From contig JASEVX010000013.1 in the NCBI GenBank assembly GCA_031761405.1, positions 50,219,281 to 50,283,280 on the forward strand: a DNA stretch of 64,000 nucleotides. Reading direction: 5' to 3'. Source of the stretch: Serripes groenlandicus (taxonomy: Eukaryota > Mollusca > Bivalvia > Cardiida > Cardiidae). A program made the translations under genes and the position numbers. The stretch's first letter is position 1, and every line of letters begins with the position of its first letter. Below are positions 11,473-22,609 of the stretch, in pieces. The notes under the pieces were generated by a model. The model did no database searches. It saw nothing but the letters and a program-made list of their open reading frames with translations, and had not been told where the DNA came from.

Positions 11473-11727
11473 TTAACCCTTTTCCACATATAGACGGTTA
11501 AAATCTGACGCCTCTTATTTGTAACAGTAACAGCAGAAAGAATTATTTTAAAAACATTGTGGCAAAAGGAGAAATTACTCATGATGAGCAGTTTCACCTT
11601 TTACCACAATGTATTCGACTCTATTCACTAATTATAATTACATTTATAGAGATATTTCATATTTTGATAGTGCTGTTTTCAAAGTCGTCTGCTACAGATT
11701 TTAATGTTGTATTGTGGAAAGGGTTAA
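11473..11727 (+). mobile_element. TTAA-MITE, complete
   Basis: TTAACCCTTTTCCACATATA to GGAAAGGGTTAA; apex ATTACTCATGATGAGCAGT. Confidence 0.85.
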
Positions 11728-11970
11728 CCAAATCATTTCCAGACCCCGAGTAATGAGTTAATGATGTGATATTTTTTACACTTTTTGCTAAATGAAGGTC
11801 TTTACAGGTACCCTAATATTGATAAAGATTAAGTTTTTGAAATGGACTTGTTCAGCTTTGCATTTAGAAGAGTCAATAGTTAATTCTAGGAATATAAAGA
11901 TTAAAATGTTGAATTAACGAGCAGCCAACTGTATAGAACCTGGTCAGACGGTGGCGCAGATAGTATCCAT

Positions 11971-12200
11971 TTAACACTTTCCCTCATATAGAAATTCGGC
12001 AGCAGACAACTTTGAACATTTTTTGTCAAAAATAGAATATCTGTATAATTGAATGGATAACCTATGACTAAAAGTATAAAAAGTAATGGAAAATCTCTTG
12101 GCAAAAGTAGATATTGCTAGTTTTGGAGCAATTCTCCTTGTTTTCAAAAGTCGTTTGCTGCAGAGGCGTCCGAAAGCATCTATAGGTGGGAAAGGGTTAA
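11971..12200 (-). mobile_element. TTAA-MITE, complete
   Basis: TTAACACTTTCCCTCATATA to GGGAAAGGGTTAA; apex partly broken. Confidence 0.84.
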
Positions 12201-12221
12201 CTCTCTAAATACAGAAACATT

Positions 12222-12727
12222 TTGCATCATTTGCAGCAGACAATTTTTTTAAATTCTATTCAATAATTATATTATGTAACTTTCATTTATAGAGATTTTC
12301 CATACATTTTGAGTAAATATTTTGTAATTTGTCTGCTGCAGTTTTGTTGTATGTAGGAAAGGGTTATTAATTTCTAGGATCACAGGTTACCCGAGGTTTT
12401 TTATGATGTTGCTCAAGAATTTATTAACCTTTATTAATGGCAGGCCTCAATCTATCTTGTTCCTGTTCCCACATGCAGACTCCTCAGACATTATCTGTAG
12501 CAGACTTTTGAAAACTTTGTGGTTAACCCTTTCACAAATAATACAGACATATTCTGGCGCCTCTGCAGCAGACTTCTTTTGAATATAAGGAAAAATAGCT
12601 TCAAAACAAGCAATTCCCAACATTTTAAATGTTGTTCATTTATTATACCTTCAATAAAAGAGATTTTGCATGTTTTTGACAAAATGTTTTCAAAGTCTTC
12701 TGCTGCAGATTTGTTGTAACAAAAGGG
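12222..12727. mobile_element. three TTAA-MITE pieces
   Basis: A right half 12222-12367, a left half 12461-12522, and a copy from TTAACCCTTTCACAAATAAT (12523) to TTTGTTGTAACAAAAGGG (12727). Confidence 0.7.
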
Positions 12728-13650
12728 CCATGATCGCTCAAGATCGCTCATCTGGGTTATGCAATGAGATTTATTATGCAAAGCACATGACAAAGTCTCA
12801 AACTGTTGGAAAAATAAAGCAGTCTCCAGAGTGTTGAAAAGATTTTCCTTCAATCTGGCCTAGTGACCTAGTTTTAGGGTCAATATGACCATATTCTACC
12901 TTGACCTAGCTAGATATCATTAAGAGGAACATTCTGACATTCAAGCTGCAGAAGCAAAAAATAAGGCCTCTAGCGTTTTAACAAGATTTTCCATAAATTT
13001 GTCCTTGTGACAATAGTGTCTGACGCATATGACCCATATTCAAACTAAGCCTACATATCATCAAGACAAACATTCTGTTGAAGTTTCAATATTTTGAAGT
13101 TAAAAATGCAGCCTCCAGTGTTAACAAGATTTTCCTTCAATTTGACCTAGTGACCTAGTTTTTGACCCAATATGACCCATATTTTAACTTAATTGGCCTA
13201 GATATCATTTAGACAAACATGCTTCAAGCTGCTGAAGAAAAAAGTGCAGCCTCTAGAGTGTTAACAAGATTTTCCATCAATTTGGCCTAGTGACTTTGTT
13301 TTTGACTGGACATGACCCACATTCAAACTTAGCCTACACATCATTAAGACAAAATTTCAATATTTTCAAGTTAAAAATGCAGCCTCCAGAGTGTTAACAA
13401 AATTTTCTTTCAATTTGACCTTGTGACCTTGTTTTTGAACCAATATGACCTATGTTCAAACTTGGCCCAGTTTCGATCTTTTCTAAGATTTGATGGAGAT
13501 GAATGTTCTGATAAACTTTCATGAAGATAGTATGCAAAATGTAGCCACAAGAGTGTTAACAAAGCAAGTTTTGACGCCGGCCGAACGCCGAACAAAATGT
13601 GATTACAATAGTTCACCTTGAGCACTTCGTCCACAGGTGAGCTAAAAAGA
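12723..13650 (+). mobile_element. pearl/HINE-like element with ~165-bp tandem core, copy 1
   Basis: Starts AGGGCCATGATCGCTC and ends in a hairpin-like TTCACCTTG...CAGGTGAGCTAAA. Between them lie about five diverged units containing TGACCTAGTTTTTGACCC, TGACCCATATTCAAACTT and TGTTAACAAGATTTTCCTTC. Bivalve pearl elements have this plan; a terminal stem followed by CTAA would also suit a Helitron/Helentron-related element. No coding capacity. Confidence 0.65.
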
Positions 13651-13807
13651 GAAGGATTCACCTTGCCTGGAATAATTACCTTTGCAAACTATTTACTAAC
13701 ATGTTCATTCTGTTTTATCCATGAAAGATGTTTATAATTTCGCCTTATTCAAGACAGACTTTAATCAACACTTTTCCTGCAATAAACAACCTCAGATGAC
13801 CTTTCCC

Positions 13808-13996
13808 TTAACCCTTTCCCTCATACGACAATTCTGCAGCAGACGACTTTGAACGTATTTTGTCAAAACATAGAAAATCTCCATAATTGAATGGATAACC
13901 TATGACAAAAAGTGGAAAACATTGTGGCAAAAGGAGAAATTGCACGTTTTGTGCAATTTCTTCTTTTGTCACTATGTTTTCAAAAAGCCGTCTGCT
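13808..13996 (-). mobile_element. TTAA-MITE truncated by tandem duplication
   Basis: TTAACCCTTTCCCTCATACG to GCCGTCTGCT; identical to the first 189 bp of the next copy. Apex GCAC/GTGC. Confidence 0.92.
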
Positions 13997-14226
13997 TTAA
14001 CCCTTTCCCTCATACGACAATTCTGCAGCAGACGACTTTGAACGTATTTTGTCAAAACATAGAAAATCTCCATAATTGAATGGATAACCTATGACAAAAA
14101 GTGGAAAACATTGTGGCAAAAGGAGAAATTGCACGTTTTGTGCAATTTCTTCTTTTGTCACTATGTTTTCAAAAAGCCGTCTGCTGTAGAGGCGTCAGAA
14201 AGCGTCTATATGAGGGAAAGGGTTAA
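13997..14226 (-). mobile_element. TTAA-MITE, complete, GCAC/GTGC apex
   Basis: 230 bp, both TTAA ends; the first 189 bp duplicate 13808-13996 exactly. Confidence 0.93.
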
Positions 14227-14431
14227 TAAACAAATCTGCAGGAAACAACTTTGAAAATATATACGCAAAAATATGATAAATCTATAAATAAATATATAAT
14301 TAGTCTACAGAGTTTAAACATTAATTATGACAAAAGTCAACCGTAACCTTCATAATTATTAGGTCTCAAAATGCTTCGGAAATGGTTAAGAGTGTCAATG
14401 TCCAAGATTTTCTTGCATATAGCGGGCCTGT

Positions 14432-14858
14432 TATCCCTTCCCAACATACATACACTTTTTTACGCCTCTGCAGCAAACGACTTTTGGAAACATTGTTGCA
14501 AAAGAAGGAAATTGCTCATTTATAATGGTTGCTTTGTTTGTTTGTTTGTTTGTTTGGAGTTTAACGCCGCTTTCAACAGCTTTGGTCATATCACGGCGGT
14601 CAGTGCACCTACCCATGTTTTCCTGGCTTTCCCACACCAGTACTTACACAACATTCTTTCGAAGCCACTGACTTCTTTCTCACATAGATCAGAGGTGAGA
14701 GGCAATGGAAAACATCGCCCGAAAGAATGTCGCCGCAACCGGGTATCGAACCCGTGACCTCCGGATCACGAGTTAGATACGCTACCAATTGGGCTACCCG
14801 GCCGGGTCTATAATGGTTGCCACAATGTTTTCATCTCTATTTAATAATGACAATTATC
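14432..14858 (+). mobile_element. TTAA-MITE left half carrying SINE D
   Basis: TTATCCCTTCCCAACATACA, CTCTGCAGCAAACGAC, apex at 14514; after the SINE, TTGCCACAATGTTTTCATCT. The 147-bp TTAA foldback follows directly. A left-end remnant also lies at 14230-14320. Confidence 0.7.
14533..14808 (-). mobile_element. SINE D, full length
   Basis: Minus strand: GACCCGGCCGGGTAGCCCAA, tRNA-like head to GGGTTCGATACCCGGTTGCG, body GAATGTTGTGTAAGTACTGG, tail GCCGTGATATGACCAAAGCT...AGCGGCGTTAAACTCC and (CAAA)n. Target duplication TATAATGGTTGC at 14521 and 14809, within a TTAA-MITE. Confidence 0.9.
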
Positions 14859-15005
14859 TTAACCTTTTCGGCGCCGAAGGCGCATATATGCGACAGCTTG
14901 GCTCAGCGCCGAAGTTGCATTTATGTGACTTTTGTAACACCCCTCGTATAGTTACTGCTGAGCCAAGCTGTCGCATATATGCGACTTCGGCACCGAAAGG
15001 GTTAA
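14859..15005. mobile_element. second TTAA foldback family (CCTTTTCGGCGCCGAAGG ends)
   Basis: A 147-bp element between TTAA sites. Left arm GGCGCATATATGCGACAGC and TTGGCTCAGC, right arm GCTGAGCCAAGCTGTCGCAT. It shares the TTAA target and the AACC/GGGTTAA ends with the main MITE but differs inside. It lies in the remnant of a TTAA-MITE. Confidence 0.8.
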
Positions 15006-15063
15006 CAAAAATAAATGAAAAAGGTATAATAAAAATAAAATGTTCATATACTGTTAATAAAAC

Positions 15064-15193
15064 TGATTTCAATAAACATTTTTTTGAAATCAGTTACTAT
15101 TATTTCTAAGAAACGCCTGATTTTATTTGATTTCAATAAACATTTGTTTGAAATCAGTTACTATTATTTCTAAGAAACGCCTGATTTTATTTG
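15064..15193. repeat. 65-bp direct tandem duplication
   Basis: GATTTCAATAAACATTT...TAAGAAACGCCTGATTTTAT occurs twice back to back with one base difference. Confidence 0.88.
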
Positions 15194-15241
15194 GCGCTGA
15201 GAACAAACTTTCTGCTATTTATTTGGCGCCGAAAGGGTTAA
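15194..15241. repeat. end fragments of the GGCGCCGAAAGGGTTAA family
   Basis: TTGGCGCTGAGAAC and TTGGCGCCGAAAGGGTTAA repeat the ends of the 14859-15005 element after two 65-bp direct repeats. Confidence 0.6.
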
Positions 15242-15250
15242 GAAAACAAG

Positions 15251-16708
15251 AGGGCCATGATGGCCCTGGATCGCTCACCTTAATTATACAATGTACTGCA
15301 TTGCAAAACACATCAAGACAATTATTCTGAATGCAACCTCCACAGTGTTAACAATACTTTCCTTCATTTGGCCTAGTGATCTATATTTTTTACCTGATAT
15401 GACCCATATTCCAACATGGACTAGATATCATCAAGACAACATTCTGACTAAGTTTCAACTTGCTCAAAGTAAAAATGCGGCCTCCGGAGTTTGAACAATA
15501 TTTTCCTTTATTGACCTAGTTTCTGATCCAATATGACCCATATTTGAACTTGACCTAGATATAATTCAGACAAACATTCTGACCAAATTTCAAGCTGCTG
15601 AAGCAAACAATGCGGCATCCAAAGTGTTCACAAGATTTTCCTTCAATTTGATCTAGTGACCTAGTTTTTGATCCAGCATGACCCATATTCAAACTTGGCC
15701 TACATATCATCAAGAAAAACATTCTGATCAAGTTTTATCATGCTGAAATTAAAAATGCAGTATCCAGAGTGTTAACATGATTACCCTTCAATTTGGTCTA
15801 GTGACCTAGTTTTTAACCCGGCATGACCCATATCCGAACTTGGCCTAGATATCATTTATACAAACATTCTGACCAAATTTCTAAAAAAGATTTTCTTTCA
15901 ATTTGGGCTAGTGACCTAGTTTTTGACCCGACATGACCCATATTCGAACTTGGCCTAGATATCATTCAGCTCAATATTCTGAACAAATTTCAAGCCGCTG
16001 AAGCAAAACATGCGGCTTCTACAGAGTTAACAAGATTTTCCCTCAATTTGGCCTGGTGACCTAGTTTCTAACCCAATATGACCCATATTTGAACTTGACC
16101 TAGATATATTTAAGACAAACATTCTGACCAAATTTCAAGCTGCTGCAGCAAAAAATGCGGCATCAAAAGTGTTAACAAGATTTTCTTTCAATTTGACCTA
16201 GTGACCTAGTTTTTGACCCGGCATAACCCATATTCGAACTTGACCTAGATATTTTTAAGACAAACATTTTGACAAAATTTCAAACTGCTGAAGCAAAGAT
16301 TGCGGCCTCTGGAGTGTTAACAAGATTTTCCTTCAATTTGACCTAGTGACCTACTTTTTGACCCAACGTGACCCATGTTCAAACTTGACCTACATATCAT
16401 CAAGACAAACATTCTGATAAAGTTTCAATATGCTCAAGTTGAAAATGTGGCCTCCAGAGTGTTAACAAGATTTTCCTTCAATTCGATCTAGTGACCTAGT
16501 TTTTGACCTCATATCGCCCAGTTTCGAACTTGTCCAAGATTTTATGGAGATGAACGTTCTGATAAACTTTCATGAAGATTGGATGCAAAATGTAGCCCGT
16601 AGAATGTTAACAAGCTCAAATGTTGACGATGGACGACGGACGACGGACGGACGCCGGACAAAATGTGATCACAATAGCTCACCTTGCACTTCGTGCATAG
16701 GTGAGCTA
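15251..16708 (+). mobile_element. pearl/HINE-like element with ~165-bp tandem core, copy 2
   Basis: Left end AGGGCCATGATGGCCCTGG is itself a short palindrome. It is followed by CGCTCACCT, about eight tandem units, a run of GACGGACG, and the right end AGCTCACCTTGCACTTCGTG...AGGTGAGCTA, a strong stem-loop. The 3' 181 bp are duplicated immediately downstream. Confidence 0.72.
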
Positions 16709-16813
16709 TCCAAGATTTTATGGAGATGAACGTTCTGATAAACTTTCATGAAGATTGGATGCAAAATGTAGCCCGTAGAGTGTTAACAAGCTCAAATGTT
16801 GACGATGGACGAC

Positions 16814-17598
16814 CAGGGTTTTTTTTCTGAAAAAGGGGAAGGGGCCTGGGGCCTTTGAGAAGGGGAAAATTTCGCGGCGTTTTAGAAAAAAGGGGAAAAA
16901 TTGTAAACTAGTATAATGTGCATGTTTAACTTTTATCATTACAAGGCCATTTGTCTATTGTTCATGTTCTTGAACTCCTACACTAGATTGTCATAATCCA
17001 GTTCATTTAAACTATACCACTGTCAAGGGTCGAAATTAGCAAGATTTTCTACTTGCATTTTTTCGCAAGTGCTATTTTTTGTTACTTGCTAAATGAGAAA
17101 ACAACTTATTAGAACTTTAACTTTAAGCAACACAATGTGAACTACAATAGTGCAATACACTGTTATGGTCAATCATGAATGTAATGTAAACATGGTCCAA
17201 AACATGCTGTGAAAAGAGGCTGCTGAGACTGTCAGATATACAACATAGTCTAGAAACTGTGTTTCAATTTCTGGCTCCATATGGCAAAGTATGGGGTCTT
17301 TTCTGAATTAGTCAAGACAACATCCATGTTGTCACAGCAGTTTTTTTGGTCATATTCTCTAGGGGCAACAACATCAGCAACTTTAATTCTCATCAAAATA
17401 TCAAGTATTTCAGCACCAAGCCTACACCTCGAGTCAAATTGTATTCTGTTCATTGTGGAAAGATAAATGAAAAAAAAAAACTTTTTTTTTTTTTTTTTTT
17501 CCTAGGGGAATTTATATTTTTAGGGGAAAAACTATGCTTATTTTCCAGGGGGAAGGGGCCGTTAAACGGCCCCTTTTATATAAGGAAAAAAAGCCCTG
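16814..17598. mobile_element. hAT-like element nested in a pearl-like repeat
   Basis: Starts CAGGGTTTTTTTTCTG and ends GGAAAAAAAGCCCTG, flanked by ACGAC on both sides (5-bp target duplication; hAT elements usually give 8 bp, sometimes fewer). G-rich blocks AAAAAGGGGAAGGGGCC lie just inside both ends. A minus-strand frame at 17250-17453 reads FDSRCRLGAEILDILMRI, which resembles the C-terminal dimerisation region of ZNF862-like hAT transposases, but only weakly. Confidence 0.6.
17250..17453 (-). pseudogene. possible hAT transposase C-terminal remnant
   Basis: A 67-residue frame containing SRCRLGAEILDILMRIKVAD. The R-LG-E-LD-LMR pattern is reminiscent of hAT C-terminal domains in ZNF862/KIAA1586-type proteins. 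Short and without the W-x-x-RR ending, so this is a suggestion that depends on its position inside a CAGGG-ended element. Confidence 0.3.
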
Positions 17599-17788
17599 AC
17601 GACGGACGCCGGACGGACGCCGGACAAAATGTGATCACAATAGCTCACCTTGCACTTTGTGCATAGGTGAGCTAAAAATGTTTACCAGTTGTCTGCTGCA
17701 AATTTGTTGTATGTGGGATATGGTTAAAGAGTAAACTAAGGACAACAATTAGGGTTTTATGCCAAGGAATACATCTATGCTTGTTCTT

Positions 17789-17939
17789 TTAACCTTTCCT
17801 ACATATGTACACTCTCTGATGCCTCTGCAGTAAACAACTTTTGAAAACATTATGGCAAAATGGAGATATTGCTCATAATGAGCAATTTCTCCTTTTGCCG
17901 CAATGTTTCGATTTTTTTCAATGATTATCCTTTCATTAA
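17789..17939 (+). mobile_element. TTAA-MITE left part
   Basis: TTAACCTTTCCTACATATGT, apex ATTGCTCATAATGAGCAAT, cut by the next copy at a TTAA. A stray right end lies at 17690-17727. Confidence 0.78.
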
Positions 17940-18165
17940 CCCTTTCCCTCATATAAACGCTTTCTGCCGCCTCTGCAGCAGACAGCTTTTTGAAAACATA
18001 GTGACAAAAGAAGAAATTGCACAAAACGTGCAATTTCTCCTTTTGCCACAATGTTTTCCACTTTTCGTCATAGGTTATCCATTCAATTATGAAGATATTC
18101 TATTTTTTCACAAAATATGTTCAAAGTCGTCTGCTGCAGAATTGTCGTATGAGGGAAAGGGTTAA
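17936..18165 (+). mobile_element. TTAA-MITE, complete, GCAC/GTGC apex
   Basis: 230 bp; apex ATTGCACAAAACGTGCAAT. Followed by the right half of another copy (18175-18307). Confidence 0.92.
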
Positions 18166-18307
18166 ATGTTATGAAGAACAATTTCTCCTTTTGCTACAAT
18201 GTTTCAACTTCATTCATTGATAATTCTTTCAATAGAGAGTTTCCGAACTTATGTTTAAACGTTTTCAAAGTCGTCTGCTGTAGATTTGTTGTATGTGGGA
18301 AAGGTTC

Positions 18308-18761
18308 ACCTGACTCTGCAATAAATTCTCTGAATTATTTAATTTGTATTTAAAAAAAAAAAATAGTTTTTAAACTGCTTCCTATTATTTTTAAGGAATT
18401 TTCATTCTATCGTTTGTCTTTTTAACATTATTTTTCTATAAATTGTTTTTTGATTGCAACATTTAATTGTGTATCATTAAATGTAATTTTTTTTTTTCTT
18501 AACAATTTTTCTTAAAAAGTTTTGATTTCAAATTATCTTAAATAGCATATACTCTTTAGTGATAACTTTCCAGAAACTATTCCGTAATCAGAGTTGCTAC
18601 CTTTTGAACATTAATTATGTGGGAAAAATGTTATAACTCAACATTGTGTAGCAAATTGATAAAATTATTGCTTACATCAAGCTCCATTAAAGCAAGCAAT
18701 TTCTCTTCCACCATTGTCTTCAAAAATTGTCAACAATAAATAGATAGATTGGGAAGGATTT
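18308..18761. other. AT-rich stretch, nothing recognised
   Basis: T-rich homopolymers and no repeat border that I can place. Confidence 0.6.
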
Positions 18762-19085
18762 ATGCCTTTCCAACATAAAAACAGATTTTGAAGCATCTGC
18801 AGCAGACACATTTTAATGATATTGTGGCAAAAGGAGATATTGCTTAGGATTAGTGGTATCTTGTCTCTGCCACAAAGTGTTCAACTCTTTTCAATAGTCA
18901 TATTTTTTCTTCTAGATGATTTCTAGAGATTTTTGTTATTTTTGTCTCAATGTGTTCAACGTGTCTGTTGCAGAATCATTGTATGTAGGAAAGAGTTGAC
19001 TTAGATTTTAACCATTTCCCACATAAAACAAAACCTGCAGCAGACTGCTTTGTTACCATCTGGAAAAATAAATGGAAAATTCCTA
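18762..19085. mobile_element. old TTAA-MITE copies
   Basis: GCCTTTCCAACATAAAAAC to GTAGGAAAGAGTTGA (18762-18999), then a left half TTTAACCATTTCCCACATA (19007-19085). Confidence 0.65.
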
Positions 19086-19316
19086 TCAACCCTTTCCCTA
19101 ATACGACAATTCTGCAGCAGACGAAATTGAACATATTTTGACAAATAATAGCAAATCTCTATAATTGAATGGATAACCTACCACTAAAAGTGGAAAACAT
19201 TGTGGCAACAGGAGAAATTGCTCGTTTTGAGCAATTTCTTCTTTTGTCACTATGTTTTCAAAAAGCAGACTGCTGCAGAGGCATCAGAAAGCATCTGTAT
19301 GAGGGAAAGGGTTAAT
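19086..19316 (-). mobile_element. TTAA-MITE, complete
   Basis: TCAACCCTTTCCCTAATACG to GGGAAAGGGTTAA; apex GCTC/GAGC. Confidence 0.88.
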
Positions 19317-19436
19317 TAAACTTTGATTATTGGACAGTTGTGAAAACATTATCATAATTTATCCTTTTGCCACAATGTTTTCAAATGGCATCTGCAATAG
19401 AGGAGTAAAAAAAGTATCTCTATGTGGGAATAGGCT

Positions 19437-19657
19437 TTAACCCATTACTTCACATAGACAACATTTGACGCATGCTGTTGCAGACGACTTTTGGAAACAT
19501 TGCAATAAAAGAACGAGCAATTTCACCTTTTATTACAATATTAACAACTCTTTATCAATATAATTCTTTCAGTTTTCTAGATTGGTGAAATTGTTCGTCT
19601 GATGACTTTAAAGCAGACGACCTATAAAAAGCCATGTGAATTTAAGTAACGGGTTAA
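19437..19657 (+). mobile_element. TTAA-MITE, diverged
   Basis: TTAACCCATTACTTCACATA to AACGGGTTAA. Right part rearranged. Confidence 0.7.
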
Positions 19658-19888
19658 TATATATATTCCATTTTTTTTATTATTATATCACACTTACAAT
19701 AAACCACATTTTTATTTATCACTTTAATTCCCAAAAAGCAACCACTCCACAGAGATTCACACTGGTTGTAGGATTGAACTTTGAAGGCCTGCATGGTCAG
19801 CAAAACATGTCAATATGTTTTTCACACGTTTTAGGACATTTTACTTGTATCCACTGCTGCCAAGCCAACTTTTATATACAAACTGGAC

Positions 19889-20316
19889 TCAACCCTTTCC
19901 AGCATACAACAACTCTGCAGTAAACAACCTTGAAGACATTTAGTCAAAAATATAAAAACTCTATAAATGAAAAAAAAAAGTTATCTAATAAGGTTGAAAT
20001 ATTGTTGCAAATGAATAAATTGCTCATTATGAGTGATTTCTCCTTTTGCCACAAAGTTGTCTGCTGCACAGGTGTTAAAATGTGTCTACATGTGCAAAAG
20101 GGTTAACCTTTCCCCGCTTGCAGACATCTTTTGACCTAGCTGCAAAATTCAAATTTATGAAAGAAAAGAAAAATTGGCAAAACGGTAAATTGTTCATCAT
20201 GAGCAATTTCTCCGTTTATTCTTTATTCCTTTCACTTAAAGACATTTTTCCATAAGCAAACCTAGATTTTTTTCAAAGACGTCTGCTGCAGATTTGTCCC
20301 AAGTGGTAAAAGTTGA
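19889..20316. mobile_element. two chained TTAA-MITEs
   Basis: TCAACCCTTTCCAGCATACA (19889) to AAAAGGGTTAA (20106), then TTAACCTTTCCCCGCTTGCA (20103) to GTAAAAGTTGAA (20316). Confidence 0.76.
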
Positions 20317-20376
20317 ACTGTAAGGAAAGAAAACCTTAGGGTATTGGCTACAAGTGTGTCCAAAGATGAACCAGCT

Positions 20377-20626
20377 TATTCCCTCCCTTTCCAAAACAAC
20401 AAAATCTGCAGCAGACATCTTTTTTTTGAAAACATCAAGGCGAAAAAATAGAAAATCTCAAACAACCAAAATATATTTAACTATTGGATAGTTTAGAAAA
20501 CATTGTAGTGGCAAAAAGAGAAATTGGTGATTCAATAATGAACAATTTCTTATTGTCACAATGTTTTCAAAAGTTGCCTGCAGCACTGATTGTGTAAAAA
20601 TTTGTCTCCAATTGGTAAAGGGTAAT
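20377..20626 (-). mobile_element. TTAA-MITE, diverged
   Basis: TATTCCCTCCCTTTCCAAAAC, ATCTGCAGCAGACATC, to GGTAAAGGGTAA. Confidence 0.65.
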
Positions 20627-21141
20627 CCAACTGCCCATTTACCCAAATGCCTACAATTAAAACATTGTCAGATGTGTTAATCATTTTCATCATGATCAAT
20701 AGTGCAGACTCTCATCAGACTGCACAGGTTTGAACCTTCATGTGCTATGGCTGGTTTTGAAGTAACTCTTCTCATACATAAAATGAAAAATACCAATCTA
20801 CCTACATGTATCATACCAATAAAGAGATAACTGTCTTTCACTGATACAGACAACATTTGAAGCCTCTGCAGCAGACTTCTTTTTCCCTCAATGATTTCAG
20901 ATTTGTCAGAAGTTTCTGGGGTTACTCCAGCTTCTGATCAGATTGCATAGTTTCACATGTTTAAACCTTAACTGGTTGAAAAATGGGGCAAGGTTGTTTT
21001 ATCTACAAAATTATGGGGTATAAATGTAGAAATTTATCCATTTCACAAAATGTTCTACTCTCTTAAATTATAATTTTTTTGACCATATTTTGCTTCCTTA
21101 ATTTTCTTTACATACTGGTAAATAATTTCTAATTAATTTGT
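20627..21141. other. unassigned stretch
   Basis: One MITE scrap (GCCTCTGCAGCAGACTTC near 20863); otherwise nothing recognised. Confidence 0.55.
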
Positions 21142-21199
21142 ATTGTTTTATTTTGTTATATCACAGCGACAGTTCACTTATTCATGATCCCTGGGTAAA
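21142..21199 (-). mobile_element. SINE B tail fragment
   Basis: TATATCACAGCGACAGTTCA and CTTATTCATGATCCCTGGGT match SINE B tails. Confidence 0.7.
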
Positions 21200-21206
21200 A
21201 AAACTC

Positions 21207-21432
21207 TTTAAAAGCCTTTCCCATATATAGAAGCCTTCTTGCACCTCCACATGTTTTGAAATAATTGTGACGAAAAGGACAAATTGCTCAAAATGAGCAA
21301 TTTCTCCTTTGGCAACAATATTTTCAACTTTTTTCAGTGATTATACCTTCAATAATAGAGGTTTCCAATGATTTTGTCTCAATGTTTTCCAAGTTGTCTG
21401 CTGCAGATTTGCTGTATATGGGAAAGTGTTAA
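21207..21432 (+). mobile_element. TTAA-MITE, near complete
   Basis: TTTAAAAGCCTTTCCCATAT to GGGAAAGTGTTAA; apex ATTGCTCAAAATGAGCAAT. Confidence 0.8.
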
Positions 21433-21548
21433 ATTAGTCCATGGAAATAGGTGGAGAAAACAGGTTGATATAGTTCAGATAACCAAACTGTGAATGACAT
21501 CACTCCCTACACATGTACATAGGGCTTGATTTTTTATACCATGGTAAT

Positions 21549-21976
21549 TGTAAAACCCTTCCCCACATACAACAAATATGCTTAAAATATCAAAGCATAG
21601 AAATGAAAAATGGAAATAAATAAAAGTATGAAAACCTTTCTGACGCCTTTGCAGCAGACAACTTTTTGAAAACATCGCAACAAAAGAAGACATTTCTCAA
21701 AACAAGCAATTTTTCCTTTTGTCACCATGTGTTTTCAACTTTTTTCAATTATTGTTCTTTCATTTAAAGGGATTTTCAGTGTTTTTGCCTAGTTGTCTTC
21801 TATGTCATCTGCTGTAGAATTGTTGTATGTGGGAAAGATTAAATATTGAAAAGAGCTTAAACATATTGTGGCAGAAGAAGAAATTGCTCATATCATGATC
21901 AATTTCTCTTTTCATCCCAATGTTTTCAAAATTTTAACTTTGTCTGCTGCAGATGTATTGCAATATGGGAAAACTG
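21549..21976. mobile_element. degenerate TTAA-MITE pieces
   Basis: Left end 21549-21610, a longer piece CTTTCTGACGCCTTTGCAGC to GGGAAAGATTAA (21630-21842) and a right half to GGGAAAACTG (21843-21976). Confidence 0.68.
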
Positions 21977-22205
21977 TTAACCCTTTCCCACATATAAACA
22001 CTTTCTGACGCCTCTGCAGCAGACGACTTTTGAAAACATTGTGGCAAAAGGAGAAATTACTCATGATGAGCAATGTCTCCGTTTGCCACATTGTTTTCAA
22101 CTGAATTAAATAATTAAACCCTAATATATGAAGATTTTTCACGTTTTTAAATATTCATTCGAAGACATTATGCTGCAGATTTGTTGTATGTGGGAAAAGG
22201 GTTAA
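21977..22205 (+). mobile_element. TTAA-MITE, complete
   Basis: TTAACCCTTTCCCACATATA to GGGAAAAGGGTTAA; apex ATTACTCATGATGAGCAAT. A left-end scrap lies at 22552-22610. Confidence 0.88.
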
Positions 22206-22609
22206 CAATGGAAGGTTTAGTATATTATGAGCACATTGAACTATCACATGTTGTAATCAGTAAAACCATCTATCTGTAAATCATGAAGAAAAGGCTTCAA
22301 GCCAGTATGACTTCAACAATGCAATAACAGGGAGAATACTCCAGTTCATTTCTTGCACTGGGCCATATAAATTGTAGATTATGTCCCTTTCTTAAGTCAA
22401 AATGAGCTTTTAATTTATGTTCCAAAACTTCCTATGCCTCATAATCTTTTAAAAATTAGGGCTACACATAAAGCTTTCTGTTGTGTGCAAAACGAACATG
22501 TTGTCAGAAAACACAGCTAGATGAGACGGATGGAGGGTCATGCTTTTATGTCTAACCCCTTCCCTCATACAGACATATTTTAACGCTGCTGCAAAAGATG
22601 ACTTTTGTG

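Larger units (their letters stand above)
16709..17674 (+). repeat. duplicated 3' end of the pearl-like element, split by insertion
   Basis: CCAAGATTTTATGGAGATGA at 16709 repeats the sequence starting at 16528 nearly base for base up to GACGATGGACGAC. It is then interrupted by the hAT-like element and resumes at GACGGACGCCGG to AGGTGAGCTAAA at 17674. Confidence 0.8.

Noticed and set aside
14338..14424. Minus-strand frame KKILDIDTLNHFRSILRP
   Set aside because: Looks protein-like, but there is no usable donor and it runs into MITE sequence.
14371..14757. 128-codon frame on plus strand
   Set aside because: It reads through a MITE end and SINE D in reverse; repeat sequence only.
17860..18165. 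Frames of 60-100 codons with ENIVTKEEIAQNVQFLLLPQ-like peptides
   Set aside because: The same peptides recur wherever a TTAA-MITE occurs; they are translations of the hairpin arms.
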